Of a stretch of DNA of 64,000 nucleotides, positions 18,040 to 28,533 are shown piece by piece. The stretch is from an uncultured Planctomycetota bacterium. Lineage in GTDB: Bacteria; Planctomycetota; Planctomycetia; Gemmatales; HRBIN36. Under the pieces are notes generated by a model. It saw nothing but the letters and a program-made list of their open reading frames with translations. It made no database searches and had not been told where the DNA came from. The stretch covers positions 62,001 through 126,000 of the forward strand of contig CALFAY010000005.1 in assembly GCA_937944855.1 (NCBI GenBank). Reading direction: 5' to 3'. Positions within the stretch are counted from its first letter, which is position 1. Every line of letters begins with the position of its first letter. The position numbers and the translations under genes are program-made.

Positions 18040-18405
18040 ATGTTGCGCGAGTTGGGGCAGATCGCCAGTTTGTTGCGACAGGCACCGCGAATCAAAGAGG
18101 AGATGGAGAAGCTCCAGCAGCGTCTCGGGCAAGTGACGACCGAAGGAGACGCCGGCGGAGGCATGGTCCGCGTCCGGGTTAATGGCCGCATGGAGGTGCA
18201 AAGTTGCCGCATCAGCGAAGAAGCACTGCGCCTGGCCGACCGTGAACTGCTCGAAGAGATGATTCGCAGCGCAGTCAATCAAGCCCTGGAGCGAGCACGG
18301 GCTTTGGTGGCGGAAGAGAGCAGCAAGATTGCGGCCGGGTTCGGTTTGCCTGGCATGCCGGACCTGGAACGCTTCCTCGGCGGCAAGCAGGACGGCAGCG
18401 GTTGA
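18040..18405 (+). CDS. ybaB: YbaB/EbfC-family nucleoid-associated protein
   Basis: A 121-residue DNA-binding protein of the dnaX-ybaB-recR cluster. The family forms tweezer-like dimers that bind DNA and affect nucleoid structure. The N-terminal helix contains RIKEEMEKLQQRLGQV, followed by the sheet GMVRVRVNGRMEVQSCRI and a late EEMIRSAVNQALERA helix, all typical. It lies between dnaX and recR with short gaps, most likely in one operon. Confidence 0.9.
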   Translation: MLRELGQIASLLRQAPRIKEEMEKLQQRLGQVTTEGDAGGGMVRVRVNGRMEVQSCRISEEALRLADRELLEEMIRSAVNQALERARALVAEESSKIAAGFGLPGMPDLERFLGGKQDGSG

Positions 18406-18438
18406 GGGTCAAGGGTAGGAGAAGAATCCCAAAGGAGG

Positions 18439-19050
18439 ATGGAGGACTTGGGTCGGGAAGCGGTAGGAGCGGTCGCGCGACTGATGACGGCCCTGGGCAA
18501 GCTGCCGGGTATTGGTCCGAAGACCGCGGAACGATTGACGCACTACCTGATTGCGGCCAGACCTGAAGAAGTTCTTGAACTGGCCGAAGCCGTGCGGGCG
18601 ATCAAAGTAGAAATCCATCCCTGCCGACAATGTTTCAACCCGACCGAGGGAGATTTGTGCCATATTTGTAGCGACCCCCGTCGGGATGCGACGGTGATCT
18701 GCGTGGTCGAACAGCCCAAGGATTTAATGGCCCTGGAGCGAGCAACCTCCTATCGCGGGTTGTATCATGTTCTCGGTGGCCGGTTGGCTCCGTTGGAAAG
18801 CCTCGGGCCGGAGCAATTGACCGTTGATCAACTCTTGCGGCGGGTTCAGGAAGGGGGGGTCAAGGAGGTGATCATGGCCACCAACCCGAATCTGGAAGGA
18901 GACGGAACGGCCTTGTATGTGTCGTCGCTGCTGGCTCCGTTGGGGGTGAAAGTCACCCGGCTGGCCCGCGGTCTGCCCTCTGGCTCTGTCCTGGAGTTCG
19001 CCAACAGCCAGATGCTCAGCGACGCCCTCGAAGGCCGGCAGACGTTCTAG
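18439..19050 (+). CDS. recR: Recombination mediator RecR
   Basis: A 203-residue protein with the full RecR plan: a helix-hairpin-helix (KLPGIGPKTAERL), a C4 zinc finger (CRQCFNPTEGDLCHIC), a Toprim domain (VVEQPKDLMALE, then ATNPNLEGDGTALY), and a C-terminal Walker B-like segment. RecR acts with RecO and RecF to load RecA on gapped DNA. The AAAGGAGG ribosome site (18431-18438) abuts the ATG at 18439, too close for efficient initiation. The TTG at 18448 is correctly spaced and may be the real start, shortening the protein by three residues. Confidence 0.95.
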   Translation: MEDLGREAVGAVARLMTALGKLPGIGPKTAERLTHYLIAARPEEVLELAEAVRAIKVEIHPCRQCFNPTEGDLCHICSDPRRDATVICVVEQPKDLMALERATSYRGLYHVLGGRLAPLESLGPEQLTVDQLLRRVQEGGVKEVIMATNPNLEGDGTALYVSSLLAPLGVKVTRLARGLPSGSVLEFANSQMLSDALEGRQTF

Positions 19051-19105
19051 AATTCGCATCGGGTTCGATTCGCTGGACTGAGGCTTTTGGGAGCACCACA
19101 CCGCC

Positions 19106-20818
19106 ATGCGACTCGATACTTCGCAACAGCTCCGGACCCACCAGACCCTGGTGCTGGCTCCGCGCATGATCCAGTCGATGGAGATTCTCCAGCTCCCGAT
19201 CATGGAGCTTCAGGAACGGATCCAGCAGGAGCTTCAAGAGAACCCTGTCCTCGAACTCCGCGAAGTCCGCGAAGACGCCTCTGAAGACGACGAGGTCCCA
19301 CCTGAGCCGATTCCCGATCCCGATGGACCTACCGACCTGGAACGGGAACTGGTGGTTAAAGAAGACGGCAATCACGAGGAGGATTTCGACCGTCTGGAAA
19401 GTCTGGCAAAAGACTACGAGGACATTTTTAACGAGGAGCATCGCCGTTCCCGCGGCGGCATGGACGAGGAAGCCGACCGCCGTCACGACGTGATGCAGAA
19501 CATGCCGTCCCGGCCGCAGTCGTTGGACGACTACCTGTTCGAGCAGTTGGCGTTTCTGGACCTGACTCCAGAGCAAGCAGATTTTGCCCGGTACTTGATT
19601 TCCAATCTCGATGACCGGGGCTATCTGCGCACTTCGCTGGCCGAACTGGTCGCTGCCTACGAGCAGCCCATTACACTGGAAGAGGCGGAGCGCGTCCTGC
19701 GCGAGGTTCAGCGGCTCGATCCGCCAGGAATTGCCGCACGAGACCTCAAGGAGTGCCTGCTGCTTCAGATCACCCCAGAGACGCCCTACGCCGACGTGCT
19801 GCGGACCCTGATCCATCATCATCTCGAAGACCTGGAACACAACCGCCTCCCGGTGATTCAGAAGAAGACCGGCATCCCGCTGGAAACCATTCAGGCCGCT
19901 CGGGAGCAGCTCAAGCATTTCAATCCGCGTCCCGGTGCGGGATTCGCCTCCGACCCGATACCTTACGTCGTCCCCGATGTCATCGTCGAACGCAATGAAA
20001 ACGGCGACTACGACGTGCGGCTTGTCGATGACTACATTCCTGACGTGTACATCAGCCGCCGGTACGTCGAGATGCTGAAGAACCGCAGCGCGGATCCGAA
20101 AACCCGCGAATACCTGCGCAAGAAGATGCAGTCGGCCCAATGGCTGCTGGAGAGCATCGAACAGCGGCGAACGACGCTCGAAAAGATCACCCGGGCGATT
20201 GTCAACCATCAGAAGGCGTTTCTCGATCACGGCCCGGAACACATCGCCCCGCTGAAGATGCAGCAAATCGCCGATCAGGTCGGCGTCCATGTCACCACCG
20301 TGAGCCGGGCCGTGGACGACAAATGGGTTCAGACCCCTCGCGGCATTTTCCCGTTGAAGCGGTTCTTCGGCGGCGGAACCCAGACCGTCGAGGGAGAAGA
20401 CGTGGCCTGGGAACTCATCAAACAGAAGCTCCTGGAAATCATCGCCCAGGAGGACAAGGCCAATCCGCTCAGCGACGAGGACCTGGTCAAGAAACTGGCG
20501 GAAGCCGGGTACCCGGTTGCGCGGAGAACCGTGACCAAGTATCGCAAACAACTCAAAATTCCATCTTCGCGCCAGCGGAGGGATTGGACACTGGCGAAGG
20601 CGAATCGCACCCGGAACGGGGACGAGGTAGCCAGCACGTTTCCCATCCTGACAAGCGGCGACGCGACATCTGCACCCATCGCATCTACACCGGCCTCCGA
20701 GCCTGAGCCGATTCCTTCCACCGATGCTTCGTCTCCGCTCGCAGCGCAGGAGACTTCTCCATCCGTGCCCATGTCCCAACCAGACGACGGACACGTCAAC
20801 GACGATCTTGGGTTTTAG
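19106..20818 (+). CDS. rpoN: RNA polymerase sigma-54 factor
   Basis: A 570-residue sigma-54. Region I is Gln/Leu-rich (LAPRMIQSMEILQLP), region II is acidic (about 50-110), and the core-binding domain, the HTH (QQIADQVGVHVTTVSRAV) and the RpoN box ARRTVTKYR near residue 472 follow. It directs transcription from -24/-12 promoters, which requires enhancer-binding ATPases; none is encoded in the window. About 85 residues follow the RpoN box, rich in Ser, Thr, Pro and Ala; most sigma-54 proteins end soon after the box. It closes the dnaX-ybaB-recR stretch and is convergent with groEL. Confidence 0.95.
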   Translation: MRLDTSQQLRTHQTLVLAPRMIQSMEILQLPIMELQERIQQELQENPVLELREVREDASEDDEVPPEPIPDPDGPTDLERELVVKEDGNHEEDFDRLESLAKDYEDIFNEEHRRSRGGMDEEADRRHDVMQNMPSRPQSLDDYLFEQLAFLDLTPEQADFARYLISNLDDRGYLRTSLAELVAAYEQPITLEEAERVLREVQRLDPPGIAARDLKECLLLQITPETPYADVLRTLIHHHLEDLEHNRLPVIQKKTGIPLETIQAAREQLKHFNPRPGAGFASDPIPYVVPDVIVERNENGDYDVRLVDDYIPDVYISRRYVEMLKNRSADPKTREYLRKKMQSAQWLLESIEQRRTTLEKITRAIVNHQKAFLDHGPEHIAPLKMQQIADQVGVHVTTVSRAVDDKWVQTPRGIFPLKRFFGGGTQTVEGEDVAWELIKQKLLEIIAQEDKANPLSDEDLVKKLAEAGYPVARRTVTKYRKQLKIPSSRQRRDWTLAKANRTRNGDEVASTFPILTSGDATSAPIASTPASEPEPIPSTDASSPLAAQETSPSVPMSQPDDGHVNDDLGF

Positions 20819-20839
20819 CAACCGCCAAGGAAGCGGTTG
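20819..20839 (+). terminator. Hairpin immediately after rpoN
   Basis: CAACCGC (20819-20825) pairs with GCGGTTG (20833-20839) around a 7-base loop directly after the stop codon. There is no clear T-tract, so this is only a candidate. Confidence 0.35.
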
Positions 20840-20882
20840 AAGTGTGTGCTTAAAGCCTCGGTCGCGATTTGGGACCGCGCAA

Positions 20883-20915
20883 GAAAATGGCTGCCGGTCG
20901 ACCCGACCGACAGCC
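20883..20915 (-). terminator. Candidate terminator of the groEL operon
   Basis: On the minus strand GGCTG and GGTCG pair with CGACC and CAGCC around a 3-base loop, with a symmetric 2-base internal mismatch. The hairpin is followed by ATTTTCTT. It lies downstream of groEL in the convergent gap with rpoN. Confidence 0.6.
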
Positions 20916-20959
20916 GTGAACGGTTGGAAAAGCTTACTGCCTGAGAGTGAAAGGACCGA

Positions 20960-22582
20960 TCAGCGGACGGCTCCCTCGACCTTGTTGGTCTTCGATTCTT
21001 CCTCTTCCAGCTTGGTCACCATCACTTCGGTGGTCAGCATCAGTCCAGCGATGCTGGCGGCATTCTGCAACGCGGAGCGGACAACTTTGGTCGGATCCAC
21101 GATGCCGGCCTTGAACATGTCAACATACTCGCCGGTGTTGGCGTTGTAGCCGATGTTCAGGTTCTTCTGCTGCCGCACCTCATCAGCGATGACCGCGCCG
21201 TCCTTGCCGGAATTCTCGGCGATCGTGCGGATCGGAGCTTCCAGCGCTCGCAGGACGATCTCGGCCCCAAACTTCTCGTCTCCTTCGAGTTTCTTGGCCA
21301 GCTTCTCGACGGCCTCCTGGCAACGGAGCAGGGCTACGCCGCCGCCGGGCAGGATGCCCTCGGCCACAGCCGCGCGGGTGGCGTGCAGAGCATCTTCCAC
21401 ACGAGCCTTCTTCTCCTTCATCTCGGCCTCGGTGGCGGCCCCGACCTTGATGAGGGCCACGCCGCCGGTCAGCTTGGCCAGCCGCTCGCTGAACTTCTCC
21501 TTGTCGTACTCGCTCTCGGTCTGATTCATCTGTTCACGGATCTGCTCGATCCGCTTCTGGATGTCCGCCTTCTTGCCGGCACCGTCGATGATCGTGCAGC
21601 TTTCTTTCTCCACACGGACCCGCTTGGCCTGGCCCAGTTGATTGAGCTGCACATTCTCCAGCTTAATGCCGAGGTCTTCGCTGATGAGAGTGCCGCCGGT
21701 GAGCACGGCAATGTCACCGAGGATGGCCTTGCGGCGGTCGCCGAAGCCCGGAGCCTTGACGGCACAGACCTGAAGAACACCTCGGAGTTTGTTGACGACC
21801 AGCAAAGCCAAAGCCTCGCCGTCGATGTCCTCGGCGATGATGAGCAACGGCTTGCCCTTCTGAGCCACCCGCTCCAGAAGCGGAACCACATCGCGGACGC
21901 TGGAGATCTTTTTCTCGTGGATGAGGATGTACGGATCCTCCAGCTCGGCGGTCATAGTCGCCGGGTCGGTGACGAAATAGGGGCTGATGTAACCCTTGTC
22001 GAACTGCATGCCTTCGACGAATTCAACAGTCGTCTCGCTGCTCTTGCCTTCCTCGACCTGGATGACGCCGTCCTTGCCGACTCGCTCGACAGCGTCGGCC
22101 AGCATGTTGCCGATTTTGGGGTCGTTGTTGGCGCTGATGGCACCGACTTGGCCGATCTCCTCCTTCTTGCTGACCGCCTTAGACATGCTCTGGAGCTGTT
22201 CGACGGCAACTTCGACGGCTTTATCGATGCCACGCTTAAGCAGCATCGGATTGGCCCCGGCCGTGGTGTGCTTCAGGCCTTCCTTGTAGATGGCTGCGGC
22301 CAGGACCGTGGCCGTCGTGGTGCCGTCACCGGCCACGTCGCTGGTCTTCTGAGCGACGGCGTTGACCAGCTTGGCACCCATGTTCTCAAACGGATCGGGC
22401 AGGTCGATTTCCTTGCTGACGGTTACGCCATCCTTGGTGACGGTCGGCCCGCCGAACGATTTATCCAGAATTACGTTTCGCCCCGACGGGCCGAGCGTGA
22501 TGCCGACCGCCTTGGCCAGCTTCTCGGCACCCGCCAGGAGCTTCTTGCGGGCCTCATCGGTAAACATCAACTGTTTGGCCAT
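20960..22582 (-). CDS. groEL: Chaperonin GroEL, paralogue without GGM tail
   Basis: A 540-residue 60-kDa chaperonin. The ATP site motifs TLGPSGRNV and [10 protein letters not shown] are intact, as are the apical domain and VALLRCQEA-type equatorial end. It forms the double-ring folding chamber capped by GroES. Instead of a repeated Gly-Gly-Met tail, it ends in a charged [15 protein letters not shown] sequence. GroES is encoded 42 bases upstream on the same strand and a second groEL lies before that, so the three form a groEL-groES-groEL unit. I expect this copy to be the GroES-partnered housekeeping one because of its adjacency, but that is inference. Confidence 0.95.
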   Translation of the reverse strand: MAKQLMFTDEARKKLLAGAEKLAKAVGITLGPSGRNVILDKSFGGPTVTKDGVTVSKEIDLPDPFENMGAKLVNAVAQKTSDVAGDGTTTATVLAAAIYKEGLKHTTAGANPMLLKRGIDKAVEVAVEQLQSMSKAVSKKEEIGQVGAISANNDPKIGNMLADAVERVGKDGVIQVEEGKSSETTVEFVEGMQFDKGYISPYFVTDPATMTAELEDPYILIHEKKISSVRDVVPLLERVAQKGKPLLIIAEDIDGEALALLVVNKLRGVLQVCAVKAPGFGDRRKAILGDIAVLTGGTLISEDLGIKLENVQLNQLGQAKRVRVEKESCTIIDGAGKKADIQKRIEQIREQMNQTESEYDKEKFSERLAKLTGGVALIKVGAATEAEMKEKKARVEDALHATRAAVAEGILPGGGVALLRCQEAVEKLAKKLEGDEKFGAEIVLRALEAPIRTIAENSGKDGAVIADEVRQQKNLNIGYNANTGEYVDMFKAGIVDPTKVVRSALQNAASIAGLMLTTEVMVTKLEEEESKTNKVEGAVR

Positions 22583-22624
22583 AGTGCTTGGGTCTCCCTC
22601 TGGGTTTGTTGGCTGCCTTGGTGG

Positions 22625-22915
22625 TCACTTGACGATCTTGGCCAGCACGTCGCTTTCGCGGAGGATCTTGTACTCCACGCCATCCACGGTCACGTCGCTG
22701 CCGGCGTACTTGCCGAAGATCACTTCATCGCCTTTTTCCAAGGCGATCTTGGCGAAGCTGCCGTCTTCCAGACGCTTGCCTGGTCCCACGGCAACGACCC
22801 GGCCCCGCTGCGGCCGTTCACGGGCCGTATCCGGCAGAACGATTCCGCCCGGCGTTTTCTCCTCAGCTTCCAGAGGCTCGACCACAACGCGATCATCCAA
22901 CGGACGCAGTTTCAT
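22625..22915 (-). CDS. groES: Co-chaperonin GroES
   Basis: A 96-residue lid protein of the chaperonin. RPLDDRVVVEPLEAEEKTPG opens the beta barrel, with the mobile loop around GGIVLPDTARERPQRG and the conserved VGPGKRLEDG and KGDEVIFGKYAG blocks. AGGAG lies 10 bases before the ATG. It sits between two groEL genes in one direction, which is unusual; groES normally comes first. Confidence 0.95.
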   Translation of the reverse strand: MKLRPLDDRVVVEPLEAEEKTPGGIVLPDTARERPQRGRVVAVGPGKRLEDGSFAKIALEKGDEVIFGKYAGSDVTVDGVEYKILRESDVLAKIVK

Positions 22916-22979
22916 GTCTGACTCGCTCCTGTTCTCACTTCTGAGGCTTATTACCCAGTACCGAAAAGTCCCGGTTCGA

Positions 22980-24635
22980 TCACATCATGCCGCCCATGTC
23001 GCCCATCCCGTGGCCATGGTGGTCGTGATGCCCACCCTGGGGCTTCTTCTTCTCGGGGATGTCGGCCACCAGGCTCTCGGTGGTCAAAAGCAGGCAGGCG
23101 ACGCTGGCCCCGTTCTGCAAGGCACACCGCGTCACCTTGACCGGATCGACGATGCCCGCTTTGCGAAGGTCGCAGTATTTCTCCTCAGCGGCGTCGAAGC
23201 CGTAGTTCTTGTCCTTGGAACGCCGGATGTTGTTGACGACGACGGAACCATCGAGGCCGGCATTCTCGGCGATGGACCGGGCCGGCACCTCGAGTACCTT
23301 CTTCAGAACCTCGACCCCCAGTTGCTCATCGCCTTCCAATTCGAACTTGTCGAGGGCCTTGGCGGCATTGAGCAAAGCGACCCCGCCGCCGGGCACAATG
23401 CCCTCTTCGATGGCGGCCCGAGTGGCGTGGAGAGCGTCCTCGTAGAGGGCTTTGCGTTCCTTCATCTCCGTTTCGGTGGCGGCTCCGACCTTGATGAGGG
23501 CTACGCCCCCCGCCAGCTTCGCCAACCGCTCCTGGAGCTTCTCGCGGTCGTATTCGCTTTCGGTCTTTTCGATCTCGCGGCGAATCAGTTCGCAGCGGCC
23601 CTCGATGGCGGCTTTCTTGCCCGCGCCTTCGATGATCGTCGTATTCTCACTGTCCACGCGGATCTTCTTGGCCTGGCCCAGATCAGTCAATTTGACGTTC
23701 TCCAGCTGGATGCCCAGGTCCTTGAAAATGGCTTTGCCGCCGGTAAGCACGGCGATATCTTCGAGCATGGCCTTGCGACGGTCGCCGTAACCGGGGGCCT
23801 TGACGGCGCACACCTGGAGAATGCCGCGCAGCTTGTTGACGACCAGCGTCGCCAGGGCTTCCCCTTCGACGTCTTCCGCGATGATGAGCAGAGGGCGAGC
23901 GGCCTTCGAGATGGCCTCAAGCAGCGGAACCAAGTTCTTGGCGCTGGAAATCTTGTCCTCATAGATGAGGATGTAGGCTTTCTCGAATTCGCAGATAACC
24001 TTTTCAGGATTGGTGACGAAATGCGGGCTGAGGAAGCCGCGGTCGAACTGCATACCCTCGACGACCTCCACCTCCGTGGTGGCCGCCTTGCCTTCTTCGA
24101 TCGTGATCACGCCGTCGGTACCGACCCGTTCCATGGCCTCGGCAATGCGTTCGCCGATCTCGACGTTGTTATTTGCCGCAATGATGGCGACTTCCTTGAT
24201 TTCCTTTTTGTTCTTGGAGTCGATTTTTTCCGCGTTTTTTTGCAACTCTTCGACGACGCGGTTAACGGCCTTGTGAATACCGCGGCTGAGGGCCATCGGA
24301 TCGGCCCCGGCGGTGATGTGCTTGAGTCCTTCCCGATAAATCGCTTCAGCCAGCACGGTAGCCGTGGTGGTGCCATCACCGGCCACGTCGCTGGTCTTGC
24401 TGGCAGCCTCCTTGACCAACTGGGCCCCCATGTTCTCGTAGGGATCGGCGAGTTCGATGTCCTCGGCGACCGTGACGCCATCCTTGGTGACATTGGGCAC
24501 ACCCCAGCCCTTGTCCAGCACGGCGTTACGTCCCCGGGGACCAAGAGTGCAGCGCACTGCCCGGGCCAGCTTGGTGACTCCCGCCAAGAGCTTCTGCCGG
24601 GCCTCGTCGGCATACGCCAGTTGCTTCGCTGCCAT
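22980..24635 (-). CDS. groEL2: Chaperonin GroEL, second paralogue with His-rich GGM tail
   Basis: A 551-residue chaperonin clearly divergent from the copy at 20960: it starts [34 protein letters not shown] and keeps [13 protein letters not shown]. The tail combines a histidine cluster ([13 protein letters not shown]) with a terminal GGMM, so the hydrophobic Gly-Met tail is retained and a possible metal-binding stretch added. The start is the ATG at 24635, 9 bases after AGGAGG; an in-frame TTG at 24644 abuts the ribosome site and is unlikely. It leads the groEL-groES-groEL unit. The 243 bases upstream hold a 7-bp stem-loop (24690-24710) and no complete CIRCE operator. Confidence 0.95.
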   Translation of the reverse strand: MAAKQLAYADEARQKLLAGVTKLARAVRCTLGPRGRNAVLDKGWGVPNVTKDGVTVAEDIELADPYENMGAQLVKEAASKTSDVAGDGTTTATVLAEAIYREGLKHITAGADPMALSRGIHKAVNRVVEELQKNAEKIDSKNKKEIKEVAIIAANNNVEIGERIAEAMERVGTDGVITIEEGKAATTEVEVVEGMQFDRGFLSPHFVTNPEKVICEFEKAYILIYEDKISSAKNLVPLLEAISKAARPLLIIAEDVEGEALATLVVNKLRGILQVCAVKAPGYGDRRKAMLEDIAVLTGGKAIFKDLGIQLENVKLTDLGQAKKIRVDSENTTIIEGAGKKAAIEGRCELIRREIEKTESEYDREKLQERLAKLAGGVALIKVGAATETEMKERKALYEDALHATRAAIEEGIVPGGGVALLNAAKALDKFELEGDEQLGVEVLKKVLEVPARSIAENAGLDGSVVVNNIRRSKDKNYGFDAAEEKYCDLRKAGIVDPVKVTRCALQNGASVACLLLTTESLVADIPEKKKPQGGHHDHHGHGMGDMGGMM

Positions 24636-24689
24636 TCGGCTCAACCTCCTTCCGCTGTCTCAGTATGCGTGGATTCGTGCGAGTGCTGG

Positions 24690-24710
24690 CCGGAGATAGG
24701 GTGTCTCCGG
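24690..24710 (-). promoter_or_regulatory. Stem-loop in the leader of the groEL operon
   Basis: CCGGAGA and TCTCCGG form a perfect 7-bp stem with a 7-base loop, about 55 bases upstream of groEL2 on the minus strand. It could be a leader structure in the mRNA. No pairing to the Shine-Dalgarno is evident. Confidence 0.3.
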
Positions 24711-24878
24711 TAAATTACGCGGGCCACAGTGATGCAAGCATCGTGCCCAGATCCAATGTAAGTTGTAAGGAATTATGGAACAGTCAGTTACGTCGATACT
24801 GGCAAGCCACTGAGCAGCTGCCGAGTGCCACATTGGCAGTACCGCAGGGGTGTGAGGGCGCTTTTGTCAGATTCCGGA

Positions 24879-26177
24879 TTAAGACAGTGCCGGATTTTCC
24901 GGGTACTGGTAACGGATCTGGCCACTGACCAAAACCAGCACTGCTCGTCCCCGCACCTTCCACCCGGCGAAGGGGCAGTTGCGGCTTTTGGACTTAAACT
25001 GCGTGGGATCGATGACCCATTCCAGGTTGGGGTCGATCACGGTCACGTCGGCGTCGGCTCCGGGCTTGAGGGTGCCCCGGTCGATTCCCAGAATGCGGGC
25101 GGGATTGATGGTCAGTTTCTCGATCAGTTGCGGCCAGGTCAGGTGGCCAGGTTCGATCAGCGAGCGGATGCAGATCGGCAACAGCGTTTCCAGACCAATG
25201 ACGCCGTTGGGGGCCTGATCCAGCTCGCGGGTCTTTTTCTCCGGCGCGTGGGGAGCGTGGTCGGTGGCGATGACCTCGATGGTGCCGTCCTTGAGGCCCT
25301 CGATGATCGCTTCGACGTCCCGCTGCGTTCGCAGTGGCGGCGACATCTTGAAATTGCTGTCGAAACTGCGGAGACACTCGTCGGTCAGCGTGAAGTGATG
25401 CGGACAGGCTTCCGTGGTCACACGCACGCCGCGTTTCCGGGCCCGCCGGATGAGGTCCACGCTGCCCGCCGTGGAGGTGTGCAGGATATGCAGTCGGCCT
25501 TCGGTCAGTTCGGCCAGGATGATGTCGCGATTGACCATGATCTCTTCGGCCGCGGCGGGCATGCCCGGCAATCCGAGCCGCATGCTCTCAAAGCCTTCGT
25601 TCATGACGCCGCCTCGGGCCAAGTCCAGGTCCTCGCAGTGGTCCATGACCACGCGGTCAAACATCTTGCAGTATTCCAGGGCGCGACGCATGATCTCCGC
25701 GGAAACCACAGGGGAACCGTCATCGGTGAACGCCACCGCTCCCCCTTCGACTAGCCCGCCGATCTCTGCCAGTTCCTCGCCCCGGCGTCCCTTGGTGATG
25801 GCCCCGATGGGAAAGACGTTGGCATTGCCCGCGCGTTCGGCCTGGAGATAGACGAATTCGGCCTGGGCCTGGCTGTCGATGGCCGGTTCCGTGTTGGGCA
25901 TGCAGGCCACGGACGTAACGCCCCCCGCCAACGCCGCTGCCGTTCCCGTGGCGATCGTTTCGTCTTCCTCGCGGCCCGGTTCCCGCAAGTGGACGTGCAT
26001 GTCGATCAGGCCGGGGCAGACGATCAGGCCGCTGACGTTGATGACCCGATCGGGAATCAAATTCGGCTGGGGACCGATGCCCAGCACCGTATCTCCGCGA
26101 ATCCACAGATCGGTAACGGCGTCGATGTTCTGGCTGGGGTCAATGACCCGGCCGTTGGTCAGCAGAAGCGTCTTCAT
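24879..26177 (-). CDS. pyrC: Dihydroorotase
   Basis: A 432-residue amidohydrolase that cyclises carbamoyl aspartate to dihydroorotate, the third step of pyrimidine synthesis. The metal site is intact: [10 protein letters not shown] (first His pair and substrate Arg), ACMPNTEPA, the internal histidines in MDHCEDL and [10 protein letters not shown], and [13 protein letters not shown]. Length and motifs place it with the larger class-I (PyrC/AllB-like) enzymes. It overlaps pyrB by 4 bases (ATGA), so the two are translationally coupled. Confidence 0.95.
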   Translation of the reverse strand: MKTLLLTNGRVIDPSQNIDAVTDLWIRGDTVLGIGPQPNLIPDRVINVSGLIVCPGLIDMHVHLREPGREEDETIATGTAAALAGGVTSVACMPNTEPAIDSQAQAEFVYLQAERAGNANVFPIGAITKGRRGEELAEIGGLVEGGAVAFTDDGSPVVSAEIMRRALEYCKMFDRVVMDHCEDLDLARGGVMNEGFESMRLGLPGMPAAAEEIMVNRDIILAELTEGRLHILHTSTAGSVDLIRRARKRGVRVTTEACPHHFTLTDECLRSFDSNFKMSPPLRTQRDVEAIIEGLKDGTIEVIATDHAPHAPEKKTRELDQAPNGVIGLETLLPICIRSLIEPGHLTWPQLIEKLTINPARILGIDRGTLKPGADADVTVIDPNLEWVIDPTQFKSKSRNCPFAGWKVRGRAVLVLVSGQIRYQYPENPALS

Positions 26178-27187
26178 GGCGTCTCAGCCGCCTCCCGAAC
26201 GGGAGCATTCTCGGAAGCCTGCCGGTCGGCCGAGCGCTGTCCGCAGAGCAGATACAGGACGGCCATGCGGATCGCCAGACCGTTGGTGACCTGCTGGAGG
26301 ATGGCGGAGTGCGGGCCGTCTGCTACCTCGGGAGTCACTTCGACGCCGCGGTTGATCGGGCCGGGTGCCAGGATCAACACATCGTCTTTGGCTCGCCGAA
26401 GCCGCTGGCTGTCCATCCCGAACAGAGCGGCGTACTCATGGATGCTCGGGAACAGGCCCTTGCGTTGGCGCTCGAACTGCACTCGCAGCAAATTGACCAC
26501 GTCCAGTTGCGGCAAGATGTCGTCGAAGCGGTGAGCGATTTCGACACCGAGGCGGCGGATGGTCGGCGGAACGAGCGTAGGCGGACCACAGACGATGACG
26601 CGGGCGCCAAGTTTGGTCAAAGCGTGGATGTTGCTGCGAGCCACACGGCTGTGGGCAATGTCGCCGATCAGACCGACCGTCAGCCCGGCGACGCGGCCCT
26701 TGGCCCGCTGGATCGTGTAAACGTCGAGCAGCCCCTGCGTGGGATGCTCATGGGCACCGTCGCCAGCATTGATGACGGAGCAGCTCAGGTGTTGGGCCAG
26801 CAGGTGCGGCGCGCCCGGGCTGCTGTGCCGGACCACCATCACGTCCACCCCCATCGCTTCCAGATTGCGGGCTGTGTCGATGAACGTCTCCCCTTTGCTC
26901 GTACTTGATCCGGTGACGGTGAAATCGACCGTATCGGCACTGAGGCGTCGGGCGGCGAGGCTGAAGCTGGTTCGAGTGCGGGTGCTCGGCTCGAAGAACA
27001 GATTGAGAACAACGCGGCCAGTCAAGGCAGCCACTTTCTTTCGGCTGCGCTGACTGACCTCCAGAAAGTCGTCGGCTTTGCGAAGAATGGTTTCGATCTC
27101 AGCGGAACTGAGGTCTTCCAGGCCGAGCAGGTGCCGTCGTGTCCACGCTGGGGTGGCACGCGGCGGGGCATCCAGTTCGACAGTCAC
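26174..27187 (-). CDS. pyrB: Aspartate carbamoyltransferase catalytic subunit
   Basis: A 337-residue enzyme that joins carbamoyl phosphate and aspartate. The carbamoyl-phosphate motif is [12 protein letters not shown], the second conserved block [11 protein letters not shown], and the aspartate-binding loop is near [10 protein letters not shown]. It starts with GTG. It precedes pyrC with a 4-base overlap; no regulatory pyrI or pyrR is nearby. I saw no attenuator-like hairpin with a T-run upstream, only 84 bases to the cysteine desulfurase. Confidence 0.95.
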   Translation of the reverse strand: MTVELDAPPRATPAWTRRHLLGLEDLSSAEIETILRKADDFLEVSQRSRKKVAALTGRVVLNLFFEPSTRTRTSFSLAARRLSADTVDFTVTGSSTSKGETFIDTARNLEAMGVDVMVVRHSSPGAPHLLAQHLSCSVINAGDGAHEHPTQGLLDVYTIQRAKGRVAGLTVGLIGDIAHSRVARSNIHALTKLGARVIVCGPPTLVPPTIRRLGVEIAHRFDDILPQLDVVNLLRVQFERQRKGLFPSIHEYAALFGMDSQRLRRAKDDVLILAPGPINRGVEVTPEVADGPHSAILQQVTNGLAIRMAVLYLLCGQRSADRQASENAPVREAAETP

Positions 27188-27271
27188 GGCAGGCTCACCT
27201 CGGCGATCACGAACCGATTCGCCTTAGATTATGCATCACGGACCGAGAAATCCAAGGACTTTTTAGCAGCC

Positions 27272-28474
27272 CTACGCGGACCGCTCCCGGGACGTATGAC
27301 GGGTCATCTGATACAGAGGGTTCAACTGCCGTAGTTTCGTAACGGCTTCCGCAACGTACTCGACGGCCCAATCCACCTCTGCTTCCGTGTTGAATCGTCC
27401 CAGGCCAAACCGGACGCTGGCATGAGCCAAATCTTCGTCCATTCCCAAAGCCAAGAGCACATGACTGGGGCGTACTTCGGCGGACGTGCAGGCCGAACCG
27501 CTGCTGACTGCCAGGTTACGCAACGCTACCAGCAGCGCATCGGCCCGAATGTAGGGGAAGCTGACGTTCAAATTACCCGGCAGCCGTCGGGTCGGGTGGC
27601 CGTTCAGGATCACATCCTCCAAACGGCGGCTCAAGCCTAGCCAGAGCCGGTCCCGCAACTTTCCGACGCGGTCGGCTTCCTCCGGCATCTCTGACCGGGC
27701 GATGTCACACGCTTTACCGAGTCCGACGATTAGCGGCGTCGGCAGAGTCCCCGAGCGAAGGCCCTGCTCGTGGCCTCCGCCGTCGAGCAACGGCAGCAAG
27801 CGAACGTAGGGATTCCGCTTGCGGACGTAGAGCGCTCCGACGCCTTTGGGACCGTAAAACTTGTGGGCCGACAGGCTGAGTAGATCGACGCCCATTTCTT
27901 CCACATCAATCGGGATTTTGCCGACCGCTTGGGTCGCATCCGTGTGGAATAAAACGCCACGCTCCTTGCACAGCTTTCCGACGGCCTCCAGGGGCTGAAG
28001 CACGCCGATCTCGTTGTTGGCGGCCATGACGCTGACGAGGATCGTTTTTGGCGTGATCGCCTCAGCCACTTGGTCTGCCGTAATCAATCCATCCCGGTCC
28101 ACGGTCAAGAAAGTGACTTGGTAACCTTCCTGTTCAAGGCGTTTGAGCGGGTCGAGAACGGAGGGATGTTCGGTGACGACGCTGACGATATGGTTGCCCT
28201 TGTCCCGATAGGCCCAAGCCGCGCCTTTGAGAGCGAGATTGTTGCTTTCCGTGGCTCCGCTGGTGAAGATGATTTCCCGCGGACCAGCCCCGATCAGGGT
28301 TGCCACCGATTCCCGTGCCTGCTTTACGGCTTCTTCGGCTTCCCAGCCAAAGACGTGGGTTCGGCTCGCGGGGTTGCCGTACTTTTGCGTAAAGAACGGC
28401 AGCATGGCTTCGATCACCCTTGGATCGGTTCGGGTCGTGGCATGGTTGTCCATGTACACGGGCAGGCAGATCAT
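27272..28474 (-). CDS. iscS: Cysteine desulfurase (NifS/IscS type)
   Basis: A 400-residue pyridoxal-phosphate enzyme that takes sulfur from cysteine for Fe-S clusters and thiolated tRNA. PLP lysine lies in [12 protein letters not shown], the PLP-stacking histidine in TEHPSVL, and the catalytic cysteine loop is [17 protein letters not shown], the class-I pattern. No iscU, iscR or sufBCD is adjacent. It is upstream of pyrB on the same strand; being the only sulfur-delivery gene here, it could also feed mnmA-type tRNA thiolation. Confidence 0.93.
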   Translation of the reverse strand: MICLPVYMDNHATTRTDPRVIEAMLPFFTQKYGNPASRTHVFGWEAEEAVKQARESVATLIGAGPREIIFTSGATESNNLALKGAAWAYRDKGNHIVSVVTEHPSVLDPLKRLEQEGYQVTFLTVDRDGLITADQVAEAITPKTILVSVMAANNEIGVLQPLEAVGKLCKERGVLFHTDATQAVGKIPIDVEEMGVDLLSLSAHKFYGPKGVGALYVRKRNPYVRLLPLLDGGGHEQGLRSGTLPTPLIVGLGKACDIARSEMPEEADRVGKLRDRLWLGLSRRLEDVILNGHPTRRLPGNLNVSFPYIRADALLVALRNLAVSSGSACTSAEVRPSHVLLALGMDEDLAHASVRFGLGRFNTEAEVDWAVEYVAEAVTKLRQLNPLYQMTRHTSRERSA

Positions 28475-28533
28475 GGCTTAGACCCTCACCTGTTGTTGAG
28501 CCGAGGATGTCAGTCCCCCGGTCACTGGCCAGC

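Noticed and set aside
24680-24710. Possible CIRCE operator (GAGTGCT) upstream of groEL2
   Set aside because: Only one half-site is present. The partner AGCACTC at N9 spacing is missing, so HrcA control is not supported.
22362-24713. A 783-codon open frame on the plus strand opposite groEL2 and groES
   Set aside because: It is antisense to two clear chaperonin genes. Its translation is low in motif content and merely mirrors their GC-rich codons, as expected at about 60% GC.
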